NCBI GenBank assembly: GCA_021234155.1
Contig: JAJEKV010000008.1
Span: 18,393,570-18,457,569 of the forward strand
Length of the DNA stretch: 64,000 bases
Reading direction: 5' to 3'
From: Isoetes taiwanensis
Lineage: Eukaryota; Streptophyta; Lycopodiopsida; Isoetales; Isoetaceae
A model generated the notes under the pieces. That model was given only the letters and a program-made list of their open reading frames with translations, was not told where the DNA came from and searched no databases. How positions within the stretch are numbered: the stretch's first letter is position 1; every line of letters starts with the position of its first letter. Position numbers and translations under genes: made by a program. Shown here in pieces: positions 44,810 to 57,222 of the stretch.

Positions 44810-47800
44810 TATAAAAATCTTTGCCGAACAAACGCGAACCCTAAAGCTTCAAAGAAATTCTCTGCTCTTTGTCTTTCGCTCTCCAACTCTTTCCTTCAAT
44901 CGCTATGACTGCTCCCCCAAGCTACCCACCCTACAGGCCACTGCACCCATGGATCCTGAACTTTTTTTCATCAGTGATTTTTTTCCACCGCCACTGGTCG
45001 GGAAGCTCTTGAAGGCGCCAGTTGCGACGTCACTGAAAGGGCGGGGTTGCTTGATTTCACAAAACAAGAACTCCTTGTTCCAAATCCAGCACAACTTCGG
45101 CAATTTGTTGCCCATTTGGTCAAGAACGACGCGGGGTACCAGACGATGGTGGATCATACCCTCATCACTCTCAATCAGAGTCTTTTGGTACAGGTCTTTC
45201 AACTGCCTAGATGCACTCCTTCTTTAAATTGGGCTGCTTTACATGATCATGATATCACTGTCTATGGTAAAGTTCCTTATGATGCAACCACACATAAGCT
45301 TACCAACATAGCGAAGCCTCATGAAGCTTTTGTCAAGTTTTTATGGCGGAAGTTCTATGGGTACTCTATCAAGGACACCCACATCAACAAACATTTTTTC
45401 CATACTGCTATTGCTGCTATTCACTCCACTAGCTTTGTTGATTGCCAAATTCTGTTCCAACGCCTACTCCATGAAGTCGACTGTCTTAGATAATCTCCTG
45501 GCTCGGGTCTTGATTCTGCCATGGGCACCCATTTCCAAGCTATCATTAATCAATGTCTTCCAGAACCTAGCCGCCTCTCTATCGGACACTTAGAAGCCAC
45601 AAGCTTCCAGTCGCACACACTCTGTCATCCGTCCAGTCCAGGAACTTTAAGAAGAGACCTCTCGGCCACGCCCTGATGCCCAAACATCTCCATGACTACA
45701 AGATCTGCGCCCTACATCTTCCAAGGTCATAAATGTCCCCTCCTCTCAATCTACTCACGCTGACGCTTCCACCTCCCACCAAGTCTCCCAAACATCCACT
45801 CACATTGCTCACCAACCGCCTTTACCTCTTTAACCGCTCGTTCCTCCACCAACAAGAAGGCTACTGTATCAATATGAACAGATTGTTGCCAGTTGCATGC
45901 TCAAACTCCAGGAGTCGCAAGGCCACTTCATGAATGGAGTTAAAGATTAGATGGACTCCACTGACGCAATGCAGCGTGATCTTCAGGCTGCCCACACTCA
46001 GAACCAGGCTTTGGAAGAAAGTCTTCAGAGTAAGCATGGTGCCTTGCTGGACACTCGGGCTGCCCTCCTTAAAAAACAGGAGACACGAACTGCTATGGAA
46101 TAACAACAAGCTCAACTTCAAGCTACCATCACGGAACTTCTGGCTCAGATCACCGAAAAAGACAAACTTCTTGTTGACATTCAGGCTCTTTACACGGCGT
46201 TGCAAAATGAGTATACTCAATCAACAACATGCCACCACACAGGGTGAAATTCACATTACTGTCTTGGAAGGGCAGTTAGCAGTAGTACAGACACAGGTCA
46301 CAGAATTGCAAACACAACTCAGTGACATGCAAAAACAAAAGCTAGTGGATGATGCTGAGATTGCTAGTCTTCAGCTGTAGGTTTTCACTCATGGCCCTTC
46401 GTCTTCACAGGCCACTCATACTCGTAACAAGATCAAGGAACAAGTTCGTTTCCCTACTAAAAAAGACAACAGAATCCATGATCTAAAACATCAGCTGCAA
46501 CAGGCAATTCAGTTTGCTGATGATGCTCATCATCAGCACGAGACCTACATCTCCTTAGCTGTCCACATGCAGGGTGATTTTCCAAAACCCACGAGCTATT
46601 TGGACTATGTTCAGTCCCACGACATCTTTTTTTGCTCAAGTGGTTCATTGCTAATGGAACTCTTCACGGCTCTCTCACCAGCAAAAATCTGCTCAGTATA
46701 TGGCCGATCTTTCCATTGAAGACAAAGGCCTTCTTTGTGCTCTTCTAACATTTCAGCTTATTCCTTGTGAAGATCAAGAATTCTTTATTCTCTGCCTTAT
46801 TCAATCAATGGCATATGTCATGCACAATTTCTACTTGGCTGACACACAGGATAAGTTTGAGAACGGTCCACATCGTGCCTTTTAAGGAGATTCAAATGCC
46901 AAATGGCTATTACAGCAGGACAATAAATATCTTCAAGGATCAGTCATGGGTCACTGCTCTTCAGACGGTACACGCCCGAGTTAGCTCGCCATTTGCTTCA
47001 GGATTGCAAAAACTTTGCAACACTACAAAAACTTGCATGAGGACATGGGGATTCAATTCGCTCAAATCTACTTACAACACCTAGGTGGCCTCAACAGTCT
47101 CCGTGCCTATCTTGACGGAAAGATCGTTCCTGTGGACTGGGTTCCTCCTCCTATTAACACACTTCTTCCTTGTTCAGAATGGAAATGTTGGTGTCAAACC
47201 CTTGATGCCGATCTACTTCAAGAATTTCGCGACTAAGCTCAACAGCGTATGATGCAGCCTCCTCCTCAACGTGATACCCCTTATGCGTCATTAGGAGCAC
47301 CTCCATGCCATCAGTTGCTTACTTATAAATGGCGCTGCTCCTTTTGGACCAAGGCTCTGGTTGGTCACGCTGATTGGACCCCTGCACACATCTCTATAGA
47401 CCTTCGGTGGGATCCACGCTTCGTGCGCCGTAATGTCTGGCAGGAAGGAGAAACCCTAAATCATAACCGCAATTGGATATACCTTCCTAATGAACGAGGT
47501 TGGCAAAACCCTGCTCATGCCGTTTGAAGACTTACTCAATTCTTGGACCGAGCTGCCACGTCCGGGGATCCGTCCGTTCATCGCTAAGCAGGGTTTTGTG
47601 CTGCTTTGAAGTGTCTTTTCACCTGTTCAATTGCCTGCCGATGTCCTGTTTACTATTGCAATCCCAATGCCAGTGCTGGTGCTTTTGGTCTACAGACTTG
47701 TCTGCTTATTGAATGTCAGTACATTCCCGCTGAGGCTCACCGTGCTTTTGAAGACATGGCGCAGTTTAGCTTTCTGATAGACGTGCCACCCTCCATTGGG

Positions 47801-47962
47801 GTACACACTTCGGATGCTTTGATAGATCGGCAAGATCTCATCCATAAGTATCACTCTTCGGCTTGTCCTCATAGTCGACAGGATGATTTTGAAAAGGTTC
47901 CCGGCTTTCCACCTCCAGAAATTGTGCCTTTTTTCTCCTCTGAGTGTTCTTTGGTAGTTTGA
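44810..47962 (+). pseudogene. Decayed ~3-kb ORF with coiled coil, unknown (retroelement-like)
   Basis: TATAAAAATC at ~44,810 precedes a leader and ATGs at 44904 and 44949. Coherent segments in changing frames follow: LDFTKQELLVPNPAQLRQFV (~45,050), KPHEAFVKFLWRKFYGYSIK (~45,310), a coiled coil (LEGQLAVVQTQVTELQTQL, ~46,270), AQIYLQHLGGLNSLRAYLDG (~47,060), DLRWDPRFVRRNVWQEGE (~47,400) and AFEDMAQFSFLIDVPPSIGV (~47,740), ending at 47,962. In total it is about 1,000 codons with many stops. The size, single-exon layout and nearby gypsy end suggest a gag-like or extra ORF of a retroelement. No domain is recognised. Confidence 0.5.
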
Positions 47963-48552
47963 GGGGTTAGGGAGGGCACCTTTGGACTATTCCTAAATAC
48001 AACATAGGTCAAAGGCAAGGGACTAGGTCAAGCGTCAGGTAGCAAACCCACGCAGAAGTTCATGGTCCCATCAAAGAAGAGGACCAGACAAGACAAGACA
48101 AATGACTGTTTCGGGGGAGTTCGGCCTTAAATTAGCGGGATTCCGGGCACTAATGACGACACTGCAAAGATTCCCTCAAATCAAGCATAGGATCCAAGAG
48201 TTGGTGACCGAGATCACAAAGGCTCTGCCATATGTCTATTCTGGGCCCAAGGCCATTGTACAATATATATCAGTAGAGTTATATCTCAAGTTTTTAGATG
48301 AGACTTAGTATCATCTTGTTTCAGTCCATTTTGATATTCAAGGAGTCTTATCTTGGCATATAGTCTCTTTGCTTTTCCGTTTCATTCTTTCTGTTCTGAT
48401 TTCTTTGCAAAATCCCGCATAACACACTATACTAGGATTTGTCTGTTTGATCCACGGGTCCTCATAGAGGGCTGTCTTTCAGACGATCCTGAATCCAGAC
48501 CCTAAACAATTTTCTTGATTTGGCTTTCGGGGGCGACGATTGTCGTGTCACC
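47963..48552. other. Intergenic, no feature seen
   Basis: Short frames only (for example 68 codons at 48,102-48,308) with no recognisable family. Confidence 0.4.
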
Positions 48553-48860
48553 CTATCTTGCTTCAGTTACAATGTTAGTTGTAGGCCACAGTATGAATGC
48601 ACCACGTGCTTGCTCTATAGTCTCTATTTTTGGCTTCTCGGAATGCAGTTTTGTTGCACCATCAAGAATCGTACTAATGGAAACAACAGAGGCTCCATCT
48701 GGTACCTGAGCGTTGTGATGTTTAGTGAAAGCATAGACCGTACCCTTAGCCACAATCGCTTCGCTACAAAAAGAAGCTCTAAAGACATCTGGAAGTTGCA
48801 ATCGTATAAAAATATATCAACAACAGGCTCAAGCAATCGGATGGTGATTTTCACGAACTA
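48553..48860 (-). pseudogene. CACTA-associated transposase-like domain fragment
   Basis: The minus strand encodes SEAIVAKGTVYAFTKHHNAQ, then PDGASVVSISTILDGATKL and EQARGAFILWPTTNIV. The pattern VA+G ... H ... +PD ... V ... DA/GA ... A+GAFI+WP resembles the conserved C-terminal domain found with plant En/Spm-type transposases. It is short and frameshifted at its upstream end. The assignment is by pattern only. Confidence 0.45.
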
Positions 48861-49663
48861 CATAGACAATTTTCTCCAGAAAATCACTTATGCAATATTC
48901 TCGAACTAATTCTTGTTTTCAAGCGAGACTAAAAGCACAAGCTACTAGCTGCTCATTTAAGCTATTGGTCTAGAAGATCGCAACTGTGATTGCCTCTAGC
49001 TGAAGGGGATTGTTACCATTATCTTTCTAGATAATGTCTTAGTAGCTTCACACCCCACTACTTGTTCTTTTGAACTTCTACTGATCAACATGATCGAAAC
49101 TGCGATTTGGTCAAGTTCAAGAACTACTCTTAGATCTGGCTAGTGTGACAAGTCATTTCACATATCTACACATTAAGATATGTCTAAGGATTTTTTTTAG
49201 CTTTTGCATTGGCTTCTTACATGTTGATAATATTTCTGAACTGAGATCTGGCTAGAGATTATGATGCTTATGGATGTATACTAGAATCATGCAGCAGAGA
49301 GAACAAATAAATGATGTATGGGCATTGTGCTAGGCAATAGAAAGCGTAATTGGACTCATTGGAATCACTGAGCAATCTACAAGAGCCAACTAGGAAGGCA
49401 TAAAGAGATGGTAAAAATTCGAAATCTATGGAGGACCAAGAAATCAAGCATGAAATATTCTCCTCTTACCAGAATGAATGGTGATGCAGCACAAGAATCT
49501 GACAAACATAATCGAGTGAATACAATCCAGAAACTGTTCAAATTATAGAAAATCTAGCACAAGCAAATCAGGTTGGAAGCATATTTAATCGCATTTGATC
49601 TGTTGATCTAGCTTGCTTAGAAATATCGGTTCATATTGAGGTAGATTGTTTATGAATGCAGTA
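48861..49663. other. AT-rich intergenic, no feature seen
   Basis: No open frame or repeat that I can support. Confidence 0.5.
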
Positions 49664-49845
49664 GCTTATGAATTAAGCATGAATCTAGTTAAAATGCTTG
49701 AATACATTATTTAACAAGGATGGCATTCGGATACTTTCATATTTAGTTATGTTTGCTTATGAATTAAGCATGAATCTAGTTAAAATGCTTGAATACATTA
49801 TTTAACAAGGATGGCATTCGGATACTTTCATATTTAGTTATGTTT
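49664..49845. repeat. Perfect 91-bp tandem duplication
   Basis: 49664-49754 and 49755-49845 appear identical (both begin GCTTATGAATTAAGCATGAA and end TTAGTTATGTTT). Perfect identity points to a recent event or an assembly duplication. It abuts the left edge of the LTR element. Confidence 0.95.
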
Positions 49846-49865
49846 TACAAACTAAATGGCAGATC

Positions 49866-51717
49866 TATTAGACGTTCCTGCTCATATATAATGGTTCCTT
49901 ATCTACAAACAGAGTTCATCCCCCATACCAGCTCCATACCGACATGTGGCCCCTCCACGTATCACAGAACCTTGATGAGTTCGATTGGGAAGAATGTTCC
50001 TCGAGGCCTACCTAGTCGAAGCGTAAAACATACATGTCAAGATACAACATCAACATCACATAACCATCTCGAAGGATGGCTCATCACATATCTGCAGATA
50101 GACAAAGATCAAGACATCACATGGGGAGAATCCTACCCAAGGATCAGACTCAAGGGAATGACGGACGGCTTGGGTCTCCAAAAGGTTCATTGCAGGCAGA
50201 ATTCATGGCAATGGATTTGGCTGGCATGAGAACATGGCTTAGGGTAGTCACTCCATCCGCCCCTCGGTGTGCACACTTTGCAGAGTAGGTTGAAGAGTGT
50301 TGGGACTGATCGTAGCCCACCCGGATGCATAGCCAAAGGGCTATTCCCTCGGGTTGCATCTCCCGCCCGATGGGGCGTGTAGGGATCACTCCCTCCGCAG
50401 GTCTCCATGCTGACTCAAGGTGACTAGAGGGGCCACTACCCTTATTCGGCGTAACCTTCGGAAAGTGAACCCCACTCCACGGGTGCCGAGCCCATGCCTT
50501 ACCCACACCTGGCAAGCCATTAGACCTAGTCTACATTGGATCCCCTTAGACTTTACACACCGAGGGATCGGTCAAGAGTCAACACTAACCTCCTTCGAGC
50601 CAAAGCCCTTCACCCCACAATTGGGTGTGGTTCTTGTACACGTGCCGAATTTACAATGTGCTAAAGAGGCTAGCTAGGAGCATCAACTACTAGGTGCAGG
50701 TCTCTACCCCTTCCCAATACAATGAGTCCACCGAGATCATCCATCCATCCACATTATCACGAACTAAAGAATAATATCTAATCTACATCATAGAAGTTAT
50801 GTTCTTTAGTTAGGGGCTCATATCTCGGGGTTCTATGTGGTTGCCAGGCAATTCAATAGGCTAAACATGCTAACTCTATGCCCCGGGCGGATTAGGCTAT
50901 TGAATTGACGAAAACACGGTCCTCGACTTGCTCCTCTTGATTCGAATCGTCCATGTATTTGTCTTGCTTGGGGATGCGATCGGGAAGGGAATCACGACGA
51001 GCTAGAGTGCTCGGGCAGATCTTGGGAATCGGGATTGACTCTTTGGTTGGCGGACTCGGAATGACCGTGGACAAAAAAGGAAAGTTAGGGTTTGGTTGCC
51101 TTACATAGGCTATCGATTAGGGTTAGGGTTTCCATGACCCTTGGTATACCCACTTAATAGTTAGAGGGTCTAAAGTGCGCACATTAATAAATGTGTGCAC
51201 ACTGCAAGTTGCCCTCTAGGGCTTACTTGCTTGGCTATACGTCGGCGACACGTCACTTGGAATGGCGTGTCTGGTGGCAAATGCTTGATATATCGTCTTG
51301 AGACCGGTATCGATCGTCTTTCTCATTCTACATTAAAATGATGCTGTCCATGCATCGTGGTTCTCCCACCTTGGGATCTTCTTAACCCGCAATCAACTTG
51401 ATGCATACAATTTTATTATTATTATACTTACACAATTATTAGAATTACTCTAGGGTAATGTTTAAGACATTCTTTGTACTATTTCATTATCTAATTAACT
51501 TATCAGTTCATAACTTAATCAGCATAAGGTAATTACTAACCTTACTTAATACAACATTTAAGTTTATCAAAGTTTATCAATTTCATACAAAATTTACAAT
51601 TCCAAGGTACTCTTCATCCCTTGCAACCGTTATAACAAAATTGCGTGTTGCAAGTCTTTCACCTGTGAAATCCACGCATTAATTTTACAATATCTATAAT
51701 TACATATTTACTTAGCA
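49866..51717 (-). mobile_element. LTR, copy B (outer), minus orientation
   Basis: It starts near AGACGTTCCTGCTCATATAT and ends TTAGCA at 51717. It is homologous end to end with copy C at 51,718-53,795 and with the 5' LTR at 62,873. Shared blocks include ACAACATCAACATCACATAA, GTGAACCCCACTCCACGG, TAGCTAGGAGCATCAACTAC and TTAGGGTTAGGGTTTCC. There is no primer site or internal sequence between B and C. Confidence 0.75.
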
Positions 51718-53795
51718 GGTGGCGTCCCCTACCCATATCCGATTGCCGCCGCGAGGTATACAAACAGGAGTTCATCCCCATACCACCTCCCATAATCGAT
51801 TACAAGGCCTCACGCATTATCCGCGAGCCTTGATGAGTTCCGGTGGGAAGAATGAAGGGGTCATTTACCCATGCTTCCTCGGGGCCTACCTACTGCGAGG
51901 CGTAAACATACATGTCGTTATACAACATCAACATCACATAACCATCTCGAAGGATGGCTCATCGGCTATCCGCATAAACAAAGATCGATTTTACATCACA
52001 TGGGGAATCTACCCAAGACTTCGACTCAAAGGGAATAGTACGTGACTTGGGTCTCGAAGTTCATTGCGCAGCGAAATTCATGGTAATGGATTTGGTGGCA
52101 TAAAGAACATGGCTTAGGGTAGTCCACTCCATCCGCCCTTCACATGCACACTTTGCGAGTAGGTTGAAAAGTGTTGGGGGCAAAGTATCTTTGGTGGGGT
52201 GCAAAAAGCTTCCTTCGTCCCGGACAAGATGCTTTTGGAAAAGCGCACCCTTATTTGAAAGTGCTGAAAAAAGTGCCGGAAAGTGCCGGGTGCAAAAGCC
52301 GGAAAAGTCTTTGAGTCTTTGCCGGTGTCGCGTTTATTGTACCGGAAACGCCACTGCCACGGTTGTGCCGTATGGGATTTGTAAGCCAAAGAAGATACGG
52401 GTTGCATCTCCCGATTCCGATGGGGCAGGTAGGGATCACTCCTCCGAGGAGGTCTCCCATGCCGACTCGAAAAGGTGACTGGGGGCCGCCGTCGGGACGT
52501 AACTCCATCGAAAGTGAACCCCACTCCACGGGTGTGAGCCCATGCCCTTACCCACACTCCGGTGGCAAGCCATTGGATCTAGTCTACATTGATCCCGGTG
52601 GGACTTTTTACACACCGTGAGAGGGATGGGTCAATATCGAATCAATTTAACCGCCGAGCGAGCCTGGCCCCTTCACCCACAACTGTGTGTGGTTCCCGGA
52701 GGCCAATTTGCGGTGTGCTAAAAAGAGGCTAGCTAGGAGCATCAACTACTAGGGTGTGGGTCTCTACCCCCTTCCCAATACAATGAGTCCACCAAGAGAT
52801 CATCCATCCATCCACATTATCCATGAGAACTAAAAGAATAATATCTAATCTACATCATAGAAGTTATGTTCTTTAGTTGGGGCTCGCTATATCTAGGGTT
52901 CTATGTGGCTGCTATGGGCAATTCAATAGGCTAAACATGCTAACTCTATGCGGGAAGGCCAGGTTAGGCTATTGAATTGGAAAACACTGGTCCTCGGCTT
53001 GCTCCTCTTGATCCGAATGCGTCCATGTCACTGTCTTGCTTGGGGATGCGGTCGGAAGGGAATCGGCGAGCTAAAGTGCTCGAGGCGAGATCTTGGGAGT
53101 CGGGATTGACTCTTTGGCCTTGAAGCCGGGCTTCGGAATGACTGGTGGATGAAAAAGGAAAAGTTAGGGTTTTGGTTGCCTTACATAGGCTATCAGTTAG
53201 GGTTAGGGTTTCCATGGCCCACTTAATAGTTAGAGGTCTAGCGCATCTTTAATAAATGTGTGCACACTCCTAAGTTTGCCCCTAGGAAACAGCTACTTGC
53301 TTGGCTATATCAGTACCACGTCACTTGGAATGGCATATGCGGCGTGGCCGGTCGCGAGACGGTATCGTCTTGAGGCCGTATATCGTCTTTGGAATATCAC
53401 ATTCTCCCCACCTTAAAATGATCTTTGTCCATGGCGACATCGTGGTTCTCCTACCTTGGGATCTTCTTAACGCAATCAACTTGATGCATACAATTTTATT
53501 ATTATTATACTTACACAATTATTAGAATTACTCTGGGGTAATGTTTAAGACATTACTGTACTATTTCGTTATCCAATTAACTTATCACTTCATAACTTAA
53601 TCAAGCATAAGGTAATTACTAACCTTACTTAATACAACATTTAAGTTTATCAAAGTTTATCAATTTCATACAAAATTTACACTTCAAAGGTACTCTTCAT
53701 CCCTTACAACCGTTATAACAAAATTAAGGTTTGCAAGTCTTCCTATGGAAATCCTGCATTAATTTTACAATATCTATAATTACATATTTACTAGC
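51718..53795 (-). mobile_element. LTR, copy C (3' LTR of the element), minus orientation
   Basis: It begins GGTGGCGTCC, matching the TGTGACGTCC terminus of the 62,873 LTR, directly after the end of copy B. It runs to TACATATTTACTAGC. A ~200-bp insertion at about 52,174-52,390 is absent in copy B and in the 5' LTR. That insertion contains short inverted ends (GTATCTTTGG / CCAAAGAAGATAC) and GTGCCGGAAAGTGCCGG repeats. Copy C differs from B by many small changes. Confidence 0.75.
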
Positions 53796-55487
53796 TTACA
53801 CAAGATTTAGCGATTAGTTTCAATGGTAGAAATTACAATTACTCTAGAACTATCTATACAAGTGCTTGTGATGCGACTCCTACGGGTTCTTTGTTCTCAT
53901 TGGCCTCTAGATTCCACACCACGCTAGAATATTAATGTAAAGTTGGTTATAAGGGAACCACCCCATCTATCTACATGAATGCATGACTAATCTCCCGTAG
54001 GAAGAGGATGATTCTTCCATCGTGGCCGTGGGCGCCCCTATAATGCCTATATGGCGCTCATGCCTACACCTTTAGTTGCACGAGGCGTGGAGGATAGGGT
54101 CCTTCGTATTAGGGGCGTGAAGGATAGGGTCCTCCCGTGGGCATTGACTAGAGGTGCTTTCCTATCAATGCATTCTGAATGACCTCTTATCTCGAGAGGT
54201 GATCTCTACTTTCGTGGGACGGGAAGTAGACTTTTAATCTACCTTCCACTCATCCAAGCGGAACCCCGCGGTCATGCTGCATTGACATTACACCCGTCCT
54301 AGAGATCGCCGTAGTGGTCCCATCATCGATAATTCGCATGCAACCCATGCACGGCATAGGTTGCATGCGTGAATCATCTTAACTACATGAAATTAATCTA
54401 AGCACAAATCGACATGCCTGGCCAATTTTCTTTGGCTCCTTTAATGCATGTGATTAACATAATTACCCTAAGGTAATATTTATGAATTAACATTATCATA
54501 GTATGGGATACATTACTTCGATGGTACAATTATATTTACTCTAAGCTTTGCAATATTTAGCTTGACTTTTAGATCGCGATTATTTAAACAATAACCCTAA
54601 TTTAGACCTATTGTTACATAGACAAGGTTTTAATTATCATACACAAAATTAGGTGTGCTTCTTATTCTCTTCCTTGGGTCTGCATTACCCTTGGAGTATA
54701 TCCCTAAAAGATGCACTTAAGTATATCCGAATTCTATTTTCTATTTATACTTATAAGGACCCGAGGGTCATATAGCTATCCTTGAAGAAATTGCATCCTT
54801 GAAGGATTAATTAACATGCTACCTCATATTACCATTGTTATTTAACTTATTTCCTTATGATACATATCGCATTGCAACAAATTCTATGCGGTTATTAGGA
54901 TCTATATTTAACTTGTCAATAAGACACATTAAAGCTTATTATACATGGGCACACCTTAGCTAAGGCTGGGGACGCATCCACCCATTGAGCGGCGTGGAGT
55001 AGTTTGGAGATGACTTGGTTGTTGCATTGCTCCCCATATTTTTGCTCCACTTCATTGGTGTAGTTAGCTATCACGTCGGTCTATACGTTGAAGGCCTTGT
55101 TCATTAGCCGGCCATTTAGGAGTGAACTCTATTCTATGGGTCGATCAATTTGATGCAAATGCGTTCAATCATAAGATTGAGCCCTCCCACTTTCTTGAAA
55201 AGAGAATGGTGCACCCTTCAATGACGTTGTACACAAGGTCATATATATTCTCTCCCCTTAAGAGGTTATACGCTTCTTACTTAGCGCATTAATTTACTAG
55301 CCTTAGCTAGCATATATAACCATCTAAGATGGATGCACATTTTATGTTGTCATTTATTTCAATATAGTTATGGGTTACCTACTTAGTTAGAACGATTCTA
55401 AACCACAAGGTTTTATCATCATGACAATTCCTTTTGTCTCAAAAGACTATTTGATTACTATAATTCTTATTTTAGATGTACCTTGAA
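53796..55487 (-). mobile_element. Interior of the minus-oriented LTR element, left part, largely non-coding
   Basis: Mostly without reading frames. Near 54,960-55,130 the minus strand gives a coding-like stretch (NKAFNV, DVIANYTNEVEQKYGEQ, KLLHAAQWVDAS) with one stop. No RT, integrase or protease motif is found. Near 54,110-54,140 GGATAGGGTCCT is repeated. Confidence 0.45.
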
Positions 55488-57222
55488 CTATCATTCAATT
55501 AAATTGGAATTATGTCTGTTCCAAAATCGCGCCGAATAAGCTTTTTATCGATCTTTTTATGCATGTAACCATAGTTTTGGACTGTATTCATTTTCAGCAT
55601 AAGAATACACAATATGTGTTAAATTTTATGGTCTTCCTAAAATGTATGGCATTTTTACCGTATTATGACTGTATGTTGGGCAACATGAAAAACTAAAAAA
55701 TTGCATATTTGGAATGGTTTCACACGAAATTTTAAGAGTAGAACAAGTAAAGTACCTTTATTTACACATCTCTAAAGTTCAAAGTAGTTACATCCTAGGC
55801 AAATATCACAATATAAACTAGTTACATTGTAATATAAGACACAAAAAATACATCTATTTACACTTTTCTAAGTTCAAAGTCCCAATAACATGTGCAAATA
55901 AAGCTTGAATATTCGATATATAAAATAATCAAAGCAATCTACCACATGCTTAAAGAAAAATCATATTACAAGTATGATGTAAACGTTGTAAAACTCCACA
56001 TTTGTGGAAAAATCATATTACAAGTGTGATGTACGTTGTAAAACTCCACATTTGTGGAACTATAAATCGCTTGGCGTTTAAAGGTTTACAAAGTGTAAAA
56101 CTCCACATTTGTGGGCGTAAATCGGCTTGGCGTTTTAAAAAGGTTTACAAAGTCGAACATAAGACTTGTCCTAACAGATGTACATGCAATCCCCTGTCTA
56201 ATTGCATGCATTGGTTCGTGTTGTTAAAGCTCAATGTGACCAAAAAGGGCAAAATCTCTGCATCCTACTCTAATTGTTAAGATAGTGATGCCTCTCTGAG
56301 AAAAGCGAAGAATGAAGAATGAGGAATAGGTTGGGCGGATGCAGAGCTCCGAAACACGCCTGGATCAAACAATTGAGAGAAAAAAACTAAGCGGGAAGAC
56401 CGGAATATTCTACATTTGCAAGCAACAAGCGAAGAATAGTGAACTGTGGAGATATTTCAACGACAAACCGCAAAAAAGCGAGCATTTTTGTTGGAAACCA
56501 CAAAATCGAGAACTTTTACGTGCTGGGCTTTGCGTGCATATCCAACTTCCGGTATATCCTTGTAGCCACAACCTCACGGCAAGAAGAAGGCGATTGGAAA
56601 GAAAAAAATAGCAAATATAAAGAAGAAAAGAAGGTAGAAAGGATCACGATAAGAAAGAGGGCAAAAAGAAGCACTCGCTTCTTTGATCTTTGTATCTCCT
56701 CTACCACCGTTTGAGGCAAAGCCACTTTGCCAAAAACAACATCATGCTCCACGTTTGCCCACAGGATTTGAACCCAATTATATTTCCTTTGCTCAAACTC
56801 CAACAACCACGGCTTCTTCAATCATGCTCCAAAACTCCTTGGAAACAAAACCAGGCCTTAGAGGCCCTGCAACCAGCCGAATCTCTTGCTTGAAGCAATT
56901 CGTCTCACCGAAATCAATTGGTAACTCCGTCTTCAAATTTGTTTTAAGCCATCGCTTCTTGAACCCTGTTTTCCGTCGCTTCGGATAAAACATAAAAAAT
57001 AAAAATAGAAAGAGAGAAAGAAAGGACGCGAAAAGAGGGGGAAAATAGAAAGGGAAGGGAAGGCGAAAGAGAGAAAGAAGGGAGGGAAAAAAAAATAAGA
57101 GAAGCGGGACTTTTTAAAACGCGTGAAACGCAGTCAAAAAAAAGAAAAAAAGCGGCGTAGACGGGAAAAACGCGAGCGTGAAAAATTTCTAAAAATAATG
57201 ACATATTCTAAAATTAATTGAA
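55488..57222. mobile_element. TIR DNA transposon, copy 2 (~1.7 kb)
   Basis: It has the same ends as the element at 24,070-25,981: CTATCATTCAATTAAATTGG then AATTATGTCTGTTCCAAAAT at the left, and GACATATTCTAAAATTAATT at the right. The interior is different. It includes three CTCCACATTTGTGG repeats (55,996; 56,045; 56,101) and minus-strand frames (56,516-56,993) with no recognised domain. The differing interiors between like ends suggest a non-autonomous family that swaps or captures sequence. Confidence 0.72.
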
